Positions 53,066-61,614 of a stretch of DNA of 64,000 nucleotides are shown one piece after another. The stretch comes from Ensifer sp. LC163. GTDB lineage: Bacteria; Pseudomonadota; Alphaproteobacteria; Rhizobiales; Rhizobiaceae. How positions within the stretch are numbered: position 1 is the stretch's first letter; every line of letters begins with the position of its first letter. Both the position numbers and the translations under genes were made by a program. Under the pieces are notes generated by a model. The model was not told the DNA's origin, ran no database searches, and saw nothing but the letters and a program-made list of their open reading frames with translations. Location of the stretch: assembly GCF_001695855.1 (NCBI RefSeq), contig NZ_MBSS01000023.1:124001-188000 (forward strand), given 5' to 3'.

Positions 53066-54094
53066 ATGCTGCGCTGGGGAATTCTTGGAACGAGCTTCAT
53101 CTCCGACACGATGGCCGAGGCCATCTCTGCGAGCGACGGTTCCCGCATCGAGGCCGTGGCCGGGCGCGACCTCCAACGGCTTTCCGATTTTTCCGCCCGG
53201 CACGGTATTGCAAAGCACTATTCCGGTTACGACGCGTTGCTCGACGATCCGGCCATCGATGTCGTCTATGTCGGTCTGCCCAACAACATGCATCACGAGG
53301 CGGTGCTGCGTGCCGCGAACAAGGGCAAGGCCGTTCTGTCGGAGAAATCGCTGACCACGACGATGGCCGAAGCGGACACCCTGGCGCAGGCCGTGCGCGC
53401 CAACGGCACCTTCTTTCTCGAGGGCCTGATGTATCTCTGCCATCCGGTGATGGCCAAGGCTGGCGAAATCCTCCAGTCCGACCGGCTTGGGGCGATCCGG
53501 TCGGTATCCGGTCTCTACGCCGCCGATATCTGGAAATTCGTCAACCCGATGGGCAAGGGCACGATCTTCAATCTCGGTTGCTATCCCGCTTCGCTGCTGC
53601 ATTACGTGATCCAGACGGCCTGCGGACAGGATGTCTTTTCCAGACGAGCAATCACCGCCTTCGGAAACGTCTCGCCGCATGACGGCAATATCTGCGACGC
53701 GAGCCTGTCGGTTCGTTTCGACAATGGCGTTCTCGCCACGCTGCAGTCGACCGACAGCTTCGGCATGTCCTTCGCGTTTTCAATCCACGGGGAGCGCGGC
53801 ACCTTACGGTTCCTTAGCAATCCGTGGCTGCCGGTGGCGGGCGAAAATCGCTTGGAACTCTGCGAATACGGCCACGCCCCCGAGGAAATTGTCGTGTCGT
53901 CCGACCATGACGCGTTCGGGCATCAGGTGCGACTGGTGGAGAACGGCCTGAAGGCAGGGTTGAAGGAAGCCCGGCGCCCCGCGCCGCGGCTGGCCGATTC
54001 GCTTGAGATCATGTCGCTGCTGTCCGACTGGGACGAGCAGGCGAGAATGTCGTCCGTCAGGAGCAGCGTTGCCCTCCTCTCCCCAAAAAGCTGA
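53066..54094 (+). CDS. Gfo/Idh/MocA family oxidoreductase
   Basis: A 342-residue NAD(P)-dependent dehydrogenase. The Rossmann fold is at the N-terminus (LRWGILGTSFISDTMAEAISASDGSRIEAVAGRD), followed by YVGLPNNMHHEAVLRAANKGKAVLSEKSLTTTMAEA, which contains the family EKP-like motif as EKS. The C-terminal domain binds the sugar or cyclitol. GAGGGA precedes the ATG. It is co-transcribed with the adenosylhomocysteinase-like gene. Both enzyme types oxidise a sugar hydroxyl using bound NAD, which may be the link between them. Confidence 0.87.
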   Translation: MLRWGILGTSFISDTMAEAISASDGSRIEAVAGRDLQRLSDFSARHGIAKHYSGYDALLDDPAIDVVYVGLPNNMHHEAVLRAANKGKAVLSEKSLTTTMAEADTLAQAVRANGTFFLEGLMYLCHPVMAKAGEILQSDRLGAIRSVSGLYAADIWKFVNPMGKGTIFNLGCYPASLLHYVIQTACGQDVFSRRAITAFGNVSPHDGNICDASLSVRFDNGVLATLQSTDSFGMSFAFSIHGERGTLRFLSNPWLPVAGENRLELCEYGHAPEEIVVSSDHDAFGHQVRLVENGLKAGLKEARRPAPRLADSLEIMSLLSDWDEQARMSSVRSSVALLSPKS

Positions 54095-54260
54095 GCCGCT
54101 CCCGCCCCGTCGCAACCTAATTTCGGCCGCCTGGGCACAAAAGCAGGCGACGCCACCAAAAATGAATGCGAGCGGACCTTGCGCACCGCTTCAAACGTTA
54201 TGGTTTGCGCGTAACAATTCCGAACCGCGCGAGGGGCGCGCGGCTTCTTTTGGGGGACTT

Positions 54261-54623
54261 GTGAGAAGATTGTTGCTCGCTGCGGCGCTGTTTCTGGCCG
54301 CAGCCGCGGCCGGAAACGCCCAGACCGTAAACGCCGGCAAGTACACCGTCGAAGGCACGAACCTGGATGGCTCCAGCTATTCCGGTACGGCGGAAATCAC
54401 GCTTGCCAGCGAGACCACCTGCGTCATCGAATGGGACACGGCAGGCGTAAAATCAACCGGCGTCTGCATGCTCAATGGCAACGCCTTCGCCGCCGCCTAC
54501 GTCCTGGGAGATGTCCTCGGGCTCATCGTCTATAAGGTCAACGGCGACGGTTCGCTGGACGGCACCTGGACGATCACCGGCAAGGACGGAAGCGGCACCG
54601 AAACGCTGGCCGAAGCGAAGTAA
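54261..54623 (+). CDS. Small secreted protein of unknown function
   Basis: A 120-residue protein that begins at a GTG with GGGGGA upstream and has a clear signal peptide (RRLLLAAALFLAAAAAGNAQ). The mature ~100 residues are rich in Gly, Thr and Ser, with a repeated beta pattern (GKYTVEGTNLDGSSYSGTAEITLASETTCVIEW; GSLDGTWTITGKDGSGTETL), suggesting a small beta barrel. Two Cys residues could form a disulphide. It resembles rhizobial hypothetical exported proteins but I know no function. A strong terminator follows. Confidence 0.7.
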   Translation: MRRLLLAAALFLAAAAAGNAQTVNAGKYTVEGTNLDGSSYSGTAEITLASETTCVIEWDTAGVKSTGVCMLNGNAFAAAYVLGDVLGLIVYKVNGDGSLDGTWTITGKDGSGTETLAEAK

Positions 54624-54682
54624 CCTTCGCCACGGCGTGCCCCGCAACAGGCGGGCAAGGTCGAAACCATCGATGATCAAGC

Positions 54683-54722
54683 AAAACGAATGCGGCAGGC
54701 TGGAGCGCGCCGCATTCGTTTT
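54683..54722. terminator. Bidirectional intrinsic terminator
   Basis: AAAACGAATGCGGC and GCCGCATTCGTTTT form a perfect 14 bp stem with a 12-base loop, between the converging secreted-protein gene and LysR gene. It has T runs at the right end on the plus strand and, by symmetry, on the minus strand. This is the clearest terminator of the window. Confidence 0.8.
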
Positions 54723-54775
54723 GACGAACAGTGCTGCCGGCGAATGTAAGTCGGCCAACGCTTGCGGCGCGATCG

Positions 54776-55723
54776 TCAGGCGGGCTCTCGGCGGTCCGTC
54801 CGCCATATCCTATCGATGACTTCGAAAGCGAGCGCGACGTTGGGATCGGTGCGTCGGGGCCGAAGACAGACGAAGCCGAGCGTGGTTTCGAGTTTGACCC
54901 GGTCGGCAATGACGAGGCCGTTTGCCTGTTGTTCGCTAAGCGCAATCGATTCCCGGCAGAGACTGAGACCAAGGCCGGTGCGAACCATGGCCAGCATCGA
55001 CGTTTCTTGATCGACGAGGGCAACGACGTTCTGCCTGAGGTTCAGATCACCGAGCTTCCTGGCAAGCAGCCGATGATGAACGGACGCCGGCGGCGTTCCG
55101 ATCCAGGGCAGTGCCGCAAGCTCGCTCCAGTCCCGCCCGGCGACGATGCCGGCAAAGGCCGGCGGTGCGACGACGCGATAGGTCAACCTCGACAGCGGCT
55201 TGACGAAGAACTGCGCCTCGGACTCCTGAACCTGGATATCCGTGCTTGTGCCGAAATCATCGAGGTCGCCGAGAAAGAACCCGACATCGAGTTCGTTGCG
55301 CTTCAGACCGATCGCGACTTCACCACTCATTCCCTGGCGTAGGGTGGTTTCAATACCCGGCCCGCTTTCGACCAGGGCCTGGAGAAAGGCGCCGAGCCGG
55401 GTGAACTCCGGGTCGATGATCGTGCCGATCCGCAGCTTGCCGCGAAGCTGCGCCGTCAGATGCATCGCCGTCTGCCGGAACTCGGTCACGGACGCCAGCA
55501 CCTGCTCGCCCTTGGCCGCCAGCAGCGCGCCGTCGCGGGTCAGTTCGAGCCCGCTGGCGGTTCGATGAAACAGCCTGAGGCCGAGTTCCTGGGACAGGCG
55601 CTTCACCTGCAGGCTGACGGCAGGCTGGGTCAGATGCAAGAGTTCGGACGCCCGCGTGACGTTACCTTCCCGCGCCACCGTGACGAAGGCCCGCAGCAAT
55701 CGCAGATCCAGATGATCGGCCAT
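54776..55723 (-). CDS. LysR family regulator of the GMC oxidoreductase
   Basis: A 315-residue regulator with DLRLLRAFVTVAREGNVTRASELLHLTQPAVSLQVKRLSQELGLRLFHR as the helix-turn-helix and a co-inducer domain to ~300. It is divergent from the GMC oxidoreductase gene, about 120-190 bases away depending on that gene's start, so it most likely senses the alcohol substrate or its product. The TTATAA-rich gap contains the shared promoters. Confidence 0.88.
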   Translation of the reverse strand: MADHLDLRLLRAFVTVAREGNVTRASELLHLTQPAVSLQVKRLSQELGLRLFHRTASGLELTRDGALLAAKGEQVLASVTEFRQTAMHLTAQLRGKLRIGTIIDPEFTRLGAFLQALVESGPGIETTLRQGMSGEVAIGLKRNELDVGFFLGDLDDFGTSTDIQVQESEAQFFVKPLSRLTYRVVAPPAFAGIVAGRDWSELAALPWIGTPPASVHHRLLARKLGDLNLRQNVVALVDQETSMLAMVRTGLGLSLCRESIALSEQQANGLVIADRVKLETTLGFVCLRPRRTDPNVALAFEVIDRIWRTDRREPA

Positions 55724-55913
55724 ATAAAGCTTCCTTATAATGCTCGGTGCTATTTATCATTGGATTTCACCTTCCGGTAGCCGTTTACTGATCCTCGGAG
55801 GATCGCAATGCCGCGATCATCGATGGAAATTATAAAGGCGGATGATTTCGGCCATCGAGCAGCATACGCTGCGGCTCACTCGTCCGCTTGCGCCGTATTG
55901 GGAAATGCTTGCG

Positions 55914-57596
55914 ATGAAGTCCGACACCTCGACTGCTGACGCTGCCGTTTTCGACTATGTGGTCGTCGGCGCCGGCTCGGCGGGCTGCCTGCTTGCCAAC
56001 CGGCTCAGCCACGACCCCGGCAAACGGGTCCTCTTGATCGAAGCGGGGCGGCGCGACAACTATCCCTGGATCCATATCCCCGTCGGCTATCTCTATTGCA
56101 TCGGCAATCCGCGCACCGACTGGCTCTACCAGACCGAGCCGGAAGCGGGATTGAACGGACGATCGCTGCGCTATCCGCGCGGCAAGACGCTTGGCGGCTG
56201 CTCCTCGATCAACGGCATGATCTACATGCGCGGACAATCGCGCGACTATGAGAGCTGGGCAGCCCAGACCAACGACCGCGAATGGTCTTGGGAGAATTCG
56301 CTTCAGGATTTCAAGGCGCATGAGGATCACTACCGGCTCGACGCTGGCGCCGATCCCATAACCGGCGACAACAGCCGGTTTTCCGATATGCATGGCCGCG
56401 GCGGCGAGTGGCGCATCGAAAAACAGCGGCTGAAATGGGATATCCTGGAATCCTTCGCCGAGGCCGCCGTGCAGGCAGGCATCCCGCGATCGGCCGACTT
56501 CAACAGCGGCGACAATGAGGGCGTCGGCTATTTCGAGGTCAATCAGAAGTCAGGCTGGCGATTGAACACCTCCAAGGCCTTTCTGCGGCCGGTGCGCCAT
56601 CGCCGCAATCTGGTCGTCTGGACGGAAGCAGAGGTTGACAAGCTGCTGATCGAAACCACAGCCGATGGGCGCAAGCGCTGTACCGGCGTCTCGCTTTATC
56701 GCGGTCGCGACAAGGCGACCGTGCGGGCGACGGCCGAGGTTGTTCTTTCCGCCGGAGCCATTGGCTCGCCGCAGATCCTGCAGCTCTCAGGCATCGGACC
56801 GGCCGCGCTGTCGCGGGCCATGGGCATTTCCGTCGAACACGATGCCCCCGGGGTCGGCGAAAACCTGCAGGACCACTTGCAGATCCGCGCCGTCTTCAAG
56901 GTGAGGAATGCCAGAACGCTGAACACACTGGCGAGCAATCTCGCCGGCAAGGCCCGGATCGGGCTCGAATACGTGCTGAAGCGCAGCGGACCGATGAGCA
57001 TGTCGCCGTCGCAGCTTGGCGCCTTCACCCGCTCCGACCCCGAGCGCGCCCATGCCAACCTGGAATATCACGTGCAACCGCTCAGCCTCGACGCCTTCGG
57101 CGAGCCCCTGCACAGCTTTCCGGCTTTCACCGCCAGCGTCTGCAATCTCAACCCGACGAGCCGCGGCCACGTGCGGATCCGGTCGCGCCATCGCGGCGAC
57201 GCGCCGGCAATCGCTCCGAACTATCTGAGCACGGACGAGGACCGCAAGATCGCCGCCGACAGCATCCGGCAGATCCGGTCGATCGTCAGCCAGCCGGCGC
57301 TGGCACGACACGAGCCGGTCGAATGGAAGCCCGGCATCGAGTTCCAGAGCGATGGCGAGCTGGCGAAACTTGCCGGCGATATCGCCAACACCATCTTTCA
57401 CCCCGTCGGCACCGCCCGGATGGGCGACAAGGACGACGACATGGCCGTTGTCGACAGCCGCCTTCGGGTTCGGGGGATCGAGGGACTGCGCGTGGTCGAT
57501 GCCAGCGTGATGCCGACCATTACCAGCGGCAACACCAGTGCGCCGACGATGATGATTGCGGAGAAGGCCGCACGCTGGATCATCGGCGACGCGTAG
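55914..57596 (+). CDS. GMC family oxidoreductase (choline/alcohol dehydrogenase type)
   Basis: A ~560-residue FAD enzyme. The dinucleotide motif is DYVVVGAGSAGCLLANRLS; the GMC signatures are YPRGKTLGGCSSINGMIYMRG and VVLSAGAIGSPQILQLSGIGP; the catalytic end has HPVGTARMG and DASVMPTITSGNTSAPTMMIAEKAA. The family oxidises primary alcohols such as choline, polyethylene glycol or aliphatic alcohols; the substrate is unknown. ATG 55914 puts the FAD motif ~14 residues from the start as in most relatives. The frame opens earlier, at ATG 55842, which would add 24 residues of atypical sequence. Neither start has an ideal ribosome binding site. Confidence 0.88.
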   Translation: MKSDTSTADAAVFDYVVVGAGSAGCLLANRLSHDPGKRVLLIEAGRRDNYPWIHIPVGYLYCIGNPRTDWLYQTEPEAGLNGRSLRYPRGKTLGGCSSINGMIYMRGQSRDYESWAAQTNDREWSWENSLQDFKAHEDHYRLDAGADPITGDNSRFSDMHGRGGEWRIEKQRLKWDILESFAEAAVQAGIPRSADFNSGDNEGVGYFEVNQKSGWRLNTSKAFLRPVRHRRNLVVWTEAEVDKLLIETTADGRKRCTGVSLYRGRDKATVRATAEVVLSAGAIGSPQILQLSGIGPAALSRAMGISVEHDAPGVGENLQDHLQIRAVFKVRNARTLNTLASNLAGKARIGLEYVLKRSGPMSMSPSQLGAFTRSDPERAHANLEYHVQPLSLDAFGEPLHSFPAFTASVCNLNPTSRGHVRIRSRHRGDAPAIAPNYLSTDEDRKIAADSIRQIRSIVSQPALARHEPVEWKPGIEFQSDGELAKLAGDIANTIFHPVGTARMGDKDDDMAVVDSRLRVRGIEGLRVVDASVMPTITSGNTSAPTMMIAEKAARWIIGDA

Positions 57597-57685
57597 AAGC
57601 GGGCGTAGTCAGAGCGCCGTTGCAACGACGCCTGCACGGATCGAACGGCGCACCTCTCCCGATCGGGCAAGATGCGCCGCAGTTT

Positions 57686-58549
57686 CTATTGGAACATGCC
57701 CTTCGGCGTCTCGCCCTTGAAGAAGGGCACGACCAAGGCTTCGAGCAGATCCGGCTGGTTGATGACGGCCGTGTGCGATGTTGCCGGCAGGATGGCGAGC
57801 CGCGAGGCCGGCAACGGCTTGCCCATGTCCCCCATGCCGCCGCCGCCGAGCAGCCGGAACATCGCCACGGAATGTTCCAGTGTCGCGACATCGGCATCGC
57901 CGGCGATGATCAGCACCGGGGTCTTCAATGCCTTCACGTCCTTTTCCCAGGCCATCGGTTCCTTCTCGAGCACAATCAGCTTGGCGACAAGCGCCGGGAA
58001 GCCGTCCGGATTGGCGGCAAGCTTGCGGTAGTCCTCGGCAAACGGCATGCCGACGAACATCTCCACCGTCATCTGCGGGATGAATGCCTTGAACTCCGGT
58101 TGCCAGCCTTCTGCATCGTAGCCGACCGAGGCCGCCGCCAGCTTGTTGACCTTGTCCGGATGGCGGATAGCGAGTTGCAGCCCGGCGGCCGCGCCCATGG
58201 AGTAGCCGAACACATCAGCCTTCTTGACGCCGACGGCATCCATGAACGCCGCCACGTCGTCTGCCAGGTTTGGGTAGGTAATCGGCCGATCGATGTCGGT
58301 CGTGCGTCCATGCCCCTGGAACTCGATCGCATAGACCTTGTTGGTCTCGGCGAGCTTGGGAATGATCGCGCCCATGGACGGAATGTTCATGTAGGCGCCG
58401 TGCAGGACGATCAGCGGCTCGCCCTCGCCGGACACTTCGTAGTACATCTTCATGCCATTGACCTCGACCCGCTCGCCAACCGGCTGGCTGTCGGCAAAAG
58501 CCGGCCCGGCAATGAGCAGGGCTGCGGCGATAAGGGCAGTGCGGAACAT
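57686..58549 (-). CDS. Exported alpha/beta hydrolase
   Basis: A 287-residue protein with a signal peptide (MFRTALIAAALLIAGPAFADS). The alpha/beta hydrolase fold has the oxyanion loop LIVLHGAYMNIPSMG, nucleophile Ser117 in VFGYSMGAAAG, the acid near VLIIAGDADVATLEHS and the His in LPATSHTAVI. It probably hydrolyses an ester or amide in the periplasm; esterases and lactonases of this type are common. It converges on the GMC gene. Confidence 0.85.
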   Translation of the reverse strand: MFRTALIAAALLIAGPAFADSQPVGERVEVNGMKMYYEVSGEGEPLIVLHGAYMNIPSMGAIIPKLAETNKVYAIEFQGHGRTTDIDRPITYPNLADDVAAFMDAVGVKKADVFGYSMGAAAGLQLAIRHPDKVNKLAAASVGYDAEGWQPEFKAFIPQMTVEMFVGMPFAEDYRKLAANPDGFPALVAKLIVLEKEPMAWEKDVKALKTPVLIIAGDADVATLEHSVAMFRLLGGGGMGDMGKPLPASRLAILPATSHTAVINQPDLLEALVVPFFKGETPKGMFQ

Positions 58550-58726
58550 ATCTCTTTCCTCGCGGTTTCATGCGTTTTTGCCAACGCTGACAATAAGACG
58601 AGCGAACTCCTCGCGAGCCGACATGGCCCTGCAAATATTTTGATCGCGATCGCACGGGAGCCACAAACGGTCCTTTGGCGGGAGCGGATTGGGTTAAGGA
58701 AGCATAGTTCGACGGCATGGAAAAGA

Positions 58727-58751
58727 CCTCGCCGTCCCTGGGACAGCGAGG
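58727..58751 (-). terminator. Intrinsic terminator of the DJ-1-like gene
   Basis: On the minus strand CCTCGCTGT and ACGGCGAGG (with one G-T pair) form a stem around CCCAGGG, followed by TCTTTTCC. It lies 31 bases after the stop of the gene at 58782. Confidence 0.7.
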
Positions 58752-58781
58752 CCACCTTTCCGGTCGTGAAGCTGATCGGCG

Positions 58782-59633
58782 CTACTTCAGCCGCTCGACG
58801 AGCATTTCGCCGACCTGCAAGGCAGAGGCGGGATTCTGCCCGGTGATCAACTCCCGGTCGACCACCACATTTGCCTGCCAGGGCGCCGCATTGCTCTCAT
58901 ATTTTCCACCCGCCGCCTCAAGCGCCGTCTGCGGATAGAACTTCATCGCGCCGCCATCGAGCAGGCCCTTGGCGAGTTCCTCTTCCTGGTTGCTGATGAC
59001 GGTCATGCGGTAGCCCGAATAAATCCATTTCGGACGATCGGGGTGCTGCGAGGCTTCGAGCTGGTCGGTGAACGTCTTTGCCTCCGCCAGTGTCGAAAGC
59101 AGTGCGATCGGGCCGTGGCAAACCAGAGCGGTGACCTTGCCGTTGCCGTGGAAGTGGGCGAGCAACTGCCCAAGCTGCCTGTCGTGCAGCAGATCCTGCA
59201 TCGGCGCATGGCCGCCAGGGATGTAAACGGCATTGAAGGCCGCATAGCCGATCTGCGCAACCCGGGCGAGGCCGATCACCGGCGACTTTTCCGGCGAGGT
59301 GATGGCGAGTTCGTCGAGCAGATCCTGGTAGACTTTCATCTGATCGGCACTGCCGCCGAAATAGGCCGGGTCCACGGATGTCCTGTCGACCGTCGGCACT
59401 TGCCCTCCAGGCGTAGCGAAGGTGATCTCGTGGCCGGCCTCGAGCAGGAGCTTCACCGGCTGCATCAACTCATTGAGATAGAAACCGGTCTCGAACACCT
59501 TGCCGTCCCTGAGGTCGAGATGATCGGAACCGGAAAGCACGACTAGCACCTTGGCGGCATTCGCATCGGCGGCGGCAAGGGTGAGCGCTAGCGCGGCGGC
59601 AAGGCCGCGCAGCCATTTCGTCAAGTTGGCCAT
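58782..59633 (-). CDS. Exported DJ-1/PfpI family protein
   Basis: A 283-residue protein with a signal peptide (KWLRGLAAALALTLAAADANA), which is unusual for this mainly cytoplasmic family. The DJ-1/PfpI domain has VLVVLSGSDHLDL, the acidic residue in ETGFYLNELMQPV, AVYIPGGHAP and the nucleophile Cys172 in ALVCHGPIALL. It is of the Hsp31/glutamine amidotransferase-like class with glyoxalase or chaperone relatives. ATG 59633 is used; a TTG at 59648 could extend it. It is divergent from a LysR gene 118 bases away. Confidence 0.83.
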   Translation of the reverse strand: MANLTKWLRGLAAALALTLAAADANAAKVLVVLSGSDHLDLRDGKVFETGFYLNELMQPVKLLLEAGHEITFATPGGQVPTVDRTSVDPAYFGGSADQMKVYQDLLDELAITSPEKSPVIGLARVAQIGYAAFNAVYIPGGHAPMQDLLHDRQLGQLLAHFHGNGKVTALVCHGPIALLSTLAEAKTFTDQLEASQHPDRPKWIYSGYRMTVISNQEEELAKGLLDGGAMKFYPQTALEAAGGKYESNAAPWQANVVVDRELITGQNPASALQVGEMLVERLK

Positions 59634-59751
59634 GATTTTCACTTTCAAAGATTGCAGAAGCGTCAGTTCGCTGGTCTCGCAGGACTTTATTACCCCCCTC
59701 AGAGGCGATAAACGCTCTCAACTTCAATTCATTTGTTCTCAGGAGACAAGG

Positions 59752-60657
59752 ATGGCTCGTCGTTTCGATTATCTTGCCGATGTCGAAGTATTCGTGGCGG
59801 TGGCCGAGCACGGATCGTTGACGGCCGGCGCCATCGCCCTTGGAACGACACCCTCCGTCGTCAGCCGCGCCATATCGAGGCTCGAAGCGCGGCTCGGCAG
59901 CCAGCTCCTGCGCCGCACCACAAGGCGGATCGGGCTGACCCACGACGGACAGCATTTTCTGGATCAGGCACGCTCCGCCTTCTCGACCATCGACGACGCC
60001 GAGCGCGCGATCCAAGGCGGTAGCGGCCAGGTCGCCGGCCGCGTCCGCCTCAGCGTACCGACGACATACGGGCACTTCCGGCTGCCGCCTCAACTCTGCC
60101 GGTTCCGAGCCCTTCATCCCAAGGTCGAAGTCGAGCTCAATATCACCAACCGCAACGTCGATCTGGTTGCCGAAGGCTTCGATCTCGCCATCCGCATGGG
60201 TTCGTTGCCGGACAGCGGCCTTATTGCCCGCAAGATCGAGGACGGGGCGATGTGCCTTGTCGCCGCGCCCGACTATATCGCCCGTCGCGGGACCCCACAG
60301 AGCATCGCCGATCTCGATCGTCACGACTGCGTGCCCTTCGTCATGCCGAGCACCGGCAGGTTCGCGCCCTGGATGTTCCGCGACAATGGTCAGGATCTCG
60401 ACTGGGTACCCACTTCCGGCGGGCTGCGGGTGAGCGACGACGTTCTCGGCGTCATGTCGATGGCCGAGCACGGTGCGGGCATCTGCCAGACCTACGATTT
60501 TGTCGTCGAGCGTGCTGTCCAGCAGGGGAGGCTGGTCGAACTCCTGCCCCAGATGAACGGGCGAACGAGGTCGATCTCGATTGTCTATGCCCCCAACCGC
60601 CGGCTTTCCGCCGCGTCCCGCGCGCTGATCGACGTCTTGAGTGAACGGCGGGGTTGA
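59752..60657 (+). CDS. LysR family regulator (CrgA-like group)
   Basis: A 301-residue regulator: helix-turn-helix LTAGAIALGTTPSVVSRAISRLEARLGSQLLRRTTRRIGLTHDG and the co-inducer motif VDLVAEGFDLAIRMGSLPDSGLIARKI. AGGAGACAAGG precedes ATG 59752. It is divergent from the DJ-1-like gene, its likely target, and closely resembles the LysR at 34251 in its group motifs. Confidence 0.88.
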   Translation: MARRFDYLADVEVFVAVAEHGSLTAGAIALGTTPSVVSRAISRLEARLGSQLLRRTTRRIGLTHDGQHFLDQARSAFSTIDDAERAIQGGSGQVAGRVRLSVPTTYGHFRLPPQLCRFRALHPKVEVELNITNRNVDLVAEGFDLAIRMGSLPDSGLIARKIEDGAMCLVAAPDYIARRGTPQSIADLDRHDCVPFVMPSTGRFAPWMFRDNGQDLDWVPTSGGLRVSDDVLGVMSMAEHGAGICQTYDFVVERAVQQGRLVELLPQMNGRTRSISIVYAPNRRLSAASRALIDVLSERRG

Positions 60658-60809
60658 TCGGGAGAATGTTCGGCCGCGTGGCGCGGCCCGACGCAATCTA
60701 TCCGACTGCATCCCCTAAACACACGCAAAGTCACAAAACTGTCACAAACAAAAGGCCGGATCGCCCGCGTTCAGTTCCGATTTGCCAGAACATGCGAGGA
60801 CGAGACGCC

Positions 60810-61487
60810 ATGAATGCCAAGGCACAGACGCATTCGCCGCCGGTCCGAGCCGGAAGGTGGCATCGATCGGAGGCCAGCTCGATCATCGCCGTCATGCTCG
60901 TTTCCGTCGGCATTCTCGCGTCGCTCGTGGTTGCCGACAGGGTCTTCGGCATTGACTACTATGATCTCGTTCGCGACCCGAACGCCATTGCGCACAACCC
61001 TGGCTACTTTGGCCTGGTCTCGAATATCGGGATAATCCTGTGGATCTTCGGCGCGGCTGCAGCACTTCAGGCTTTTGCGGCGACAGGCGCCGAAGGAGCC
61101 ACACCTCTGCGGCGGACACTCCTTGCCGGCGGGCTCTTTGCGGCCCTGATGGGTATCGACGATTTCCTCATGCTGCATGAGGCGGTCGCGACCACGGGCA
61201 TCCCGGAGGAAATCGTCCTCGTGCCGCACATGCTGGTGCTTTTTACCCTGTGCTACTGCGCCTATGCCGTTCGGGCAGCAACGCCGCGATTGCTGCTCGT
61301 CGGCTCGGTCCTGTCGATGGGACTGTCCTTCGCCGCCGACATCGCCCCGATCCATGTCGGCGGGGCGACCTTTGTCGAAGAGGCCTTCAAGCTCGTCGGC
61401 ATTCTGTTCCTGACCGCCTATCTCGTCGCCATCAGCCACAAGGCGCTGCGACAAGGCGGGGCGTCGCGACGCCCTGCCATCGGATAG
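60810..61487 (+). CDS. Membrane protein of unknown function, six to seven segments
   Basis: A 225-residue inner membrane protein with about six to seven membrane segments (IAVMLVSVGILASLVVAD; NIGIILWIFGAAAALQAFA; TLLAGGLFAALMGIDDFLMLHE; VPHMLVLFTLCYCAYAV; LLVGSVLSMGLSFAADIAPI; LVGILFLTAYLVAI). The stretch GIDDFLMLHEAVA and a second acidic site FVEEAFKLVG could bind metal or protons. I do not recognise a characterised family. ATG 60810 follows GAGGACGAGACGCC. It stands alone on the plus strand. Confidence 0.7.
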   Translation: MNAKAQTHSPPVRAGRWHRSEASSIIAVMLVSVGILASLVVADRVFGIDYYDLVRDPNAIAHNPGYFGLVSNIGIILWIFGAAAALQAFAATGAEGATPLRRTLLAGGLFAALMGIDDFLMLHEAVATTGIPEEIVLVPHMLVLFTLCYCAYAVRAATPRLLLVGSVLSMGLSFAADIAPIHVGGATFVEEAFKLVGILFLTAYLVAISHKALRQGGASRRPAIG

Positions 61488-61501
61488 GTGCCAGCATGGG
61501 C

Positions 61502-61604
61502 TACAGCGCCGCGCGTCTATTTAGACGGGCAAAGGTCGCTGTAACACTTTGAGTTGCGGCATAATTTCGTCCTTCAATCGATCCCGATTTAAGGGATTGT
61601 GCAG
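61502..61604 (+). repeat. RIME-like element, copy 5 (degenerate)
   Basis: TACAGCGCCGCGCGTC...CGCTGTAA and GGCATAATTTCG...GATTGTGCAG are recognisable, with several changes in each arm, so this copy is older than the one at 48699. It lies between converging genes, ten bases from the peptidase stop. Confidence 0.72.
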
Positions 61605-61614
61605 TAAGCTGCGT

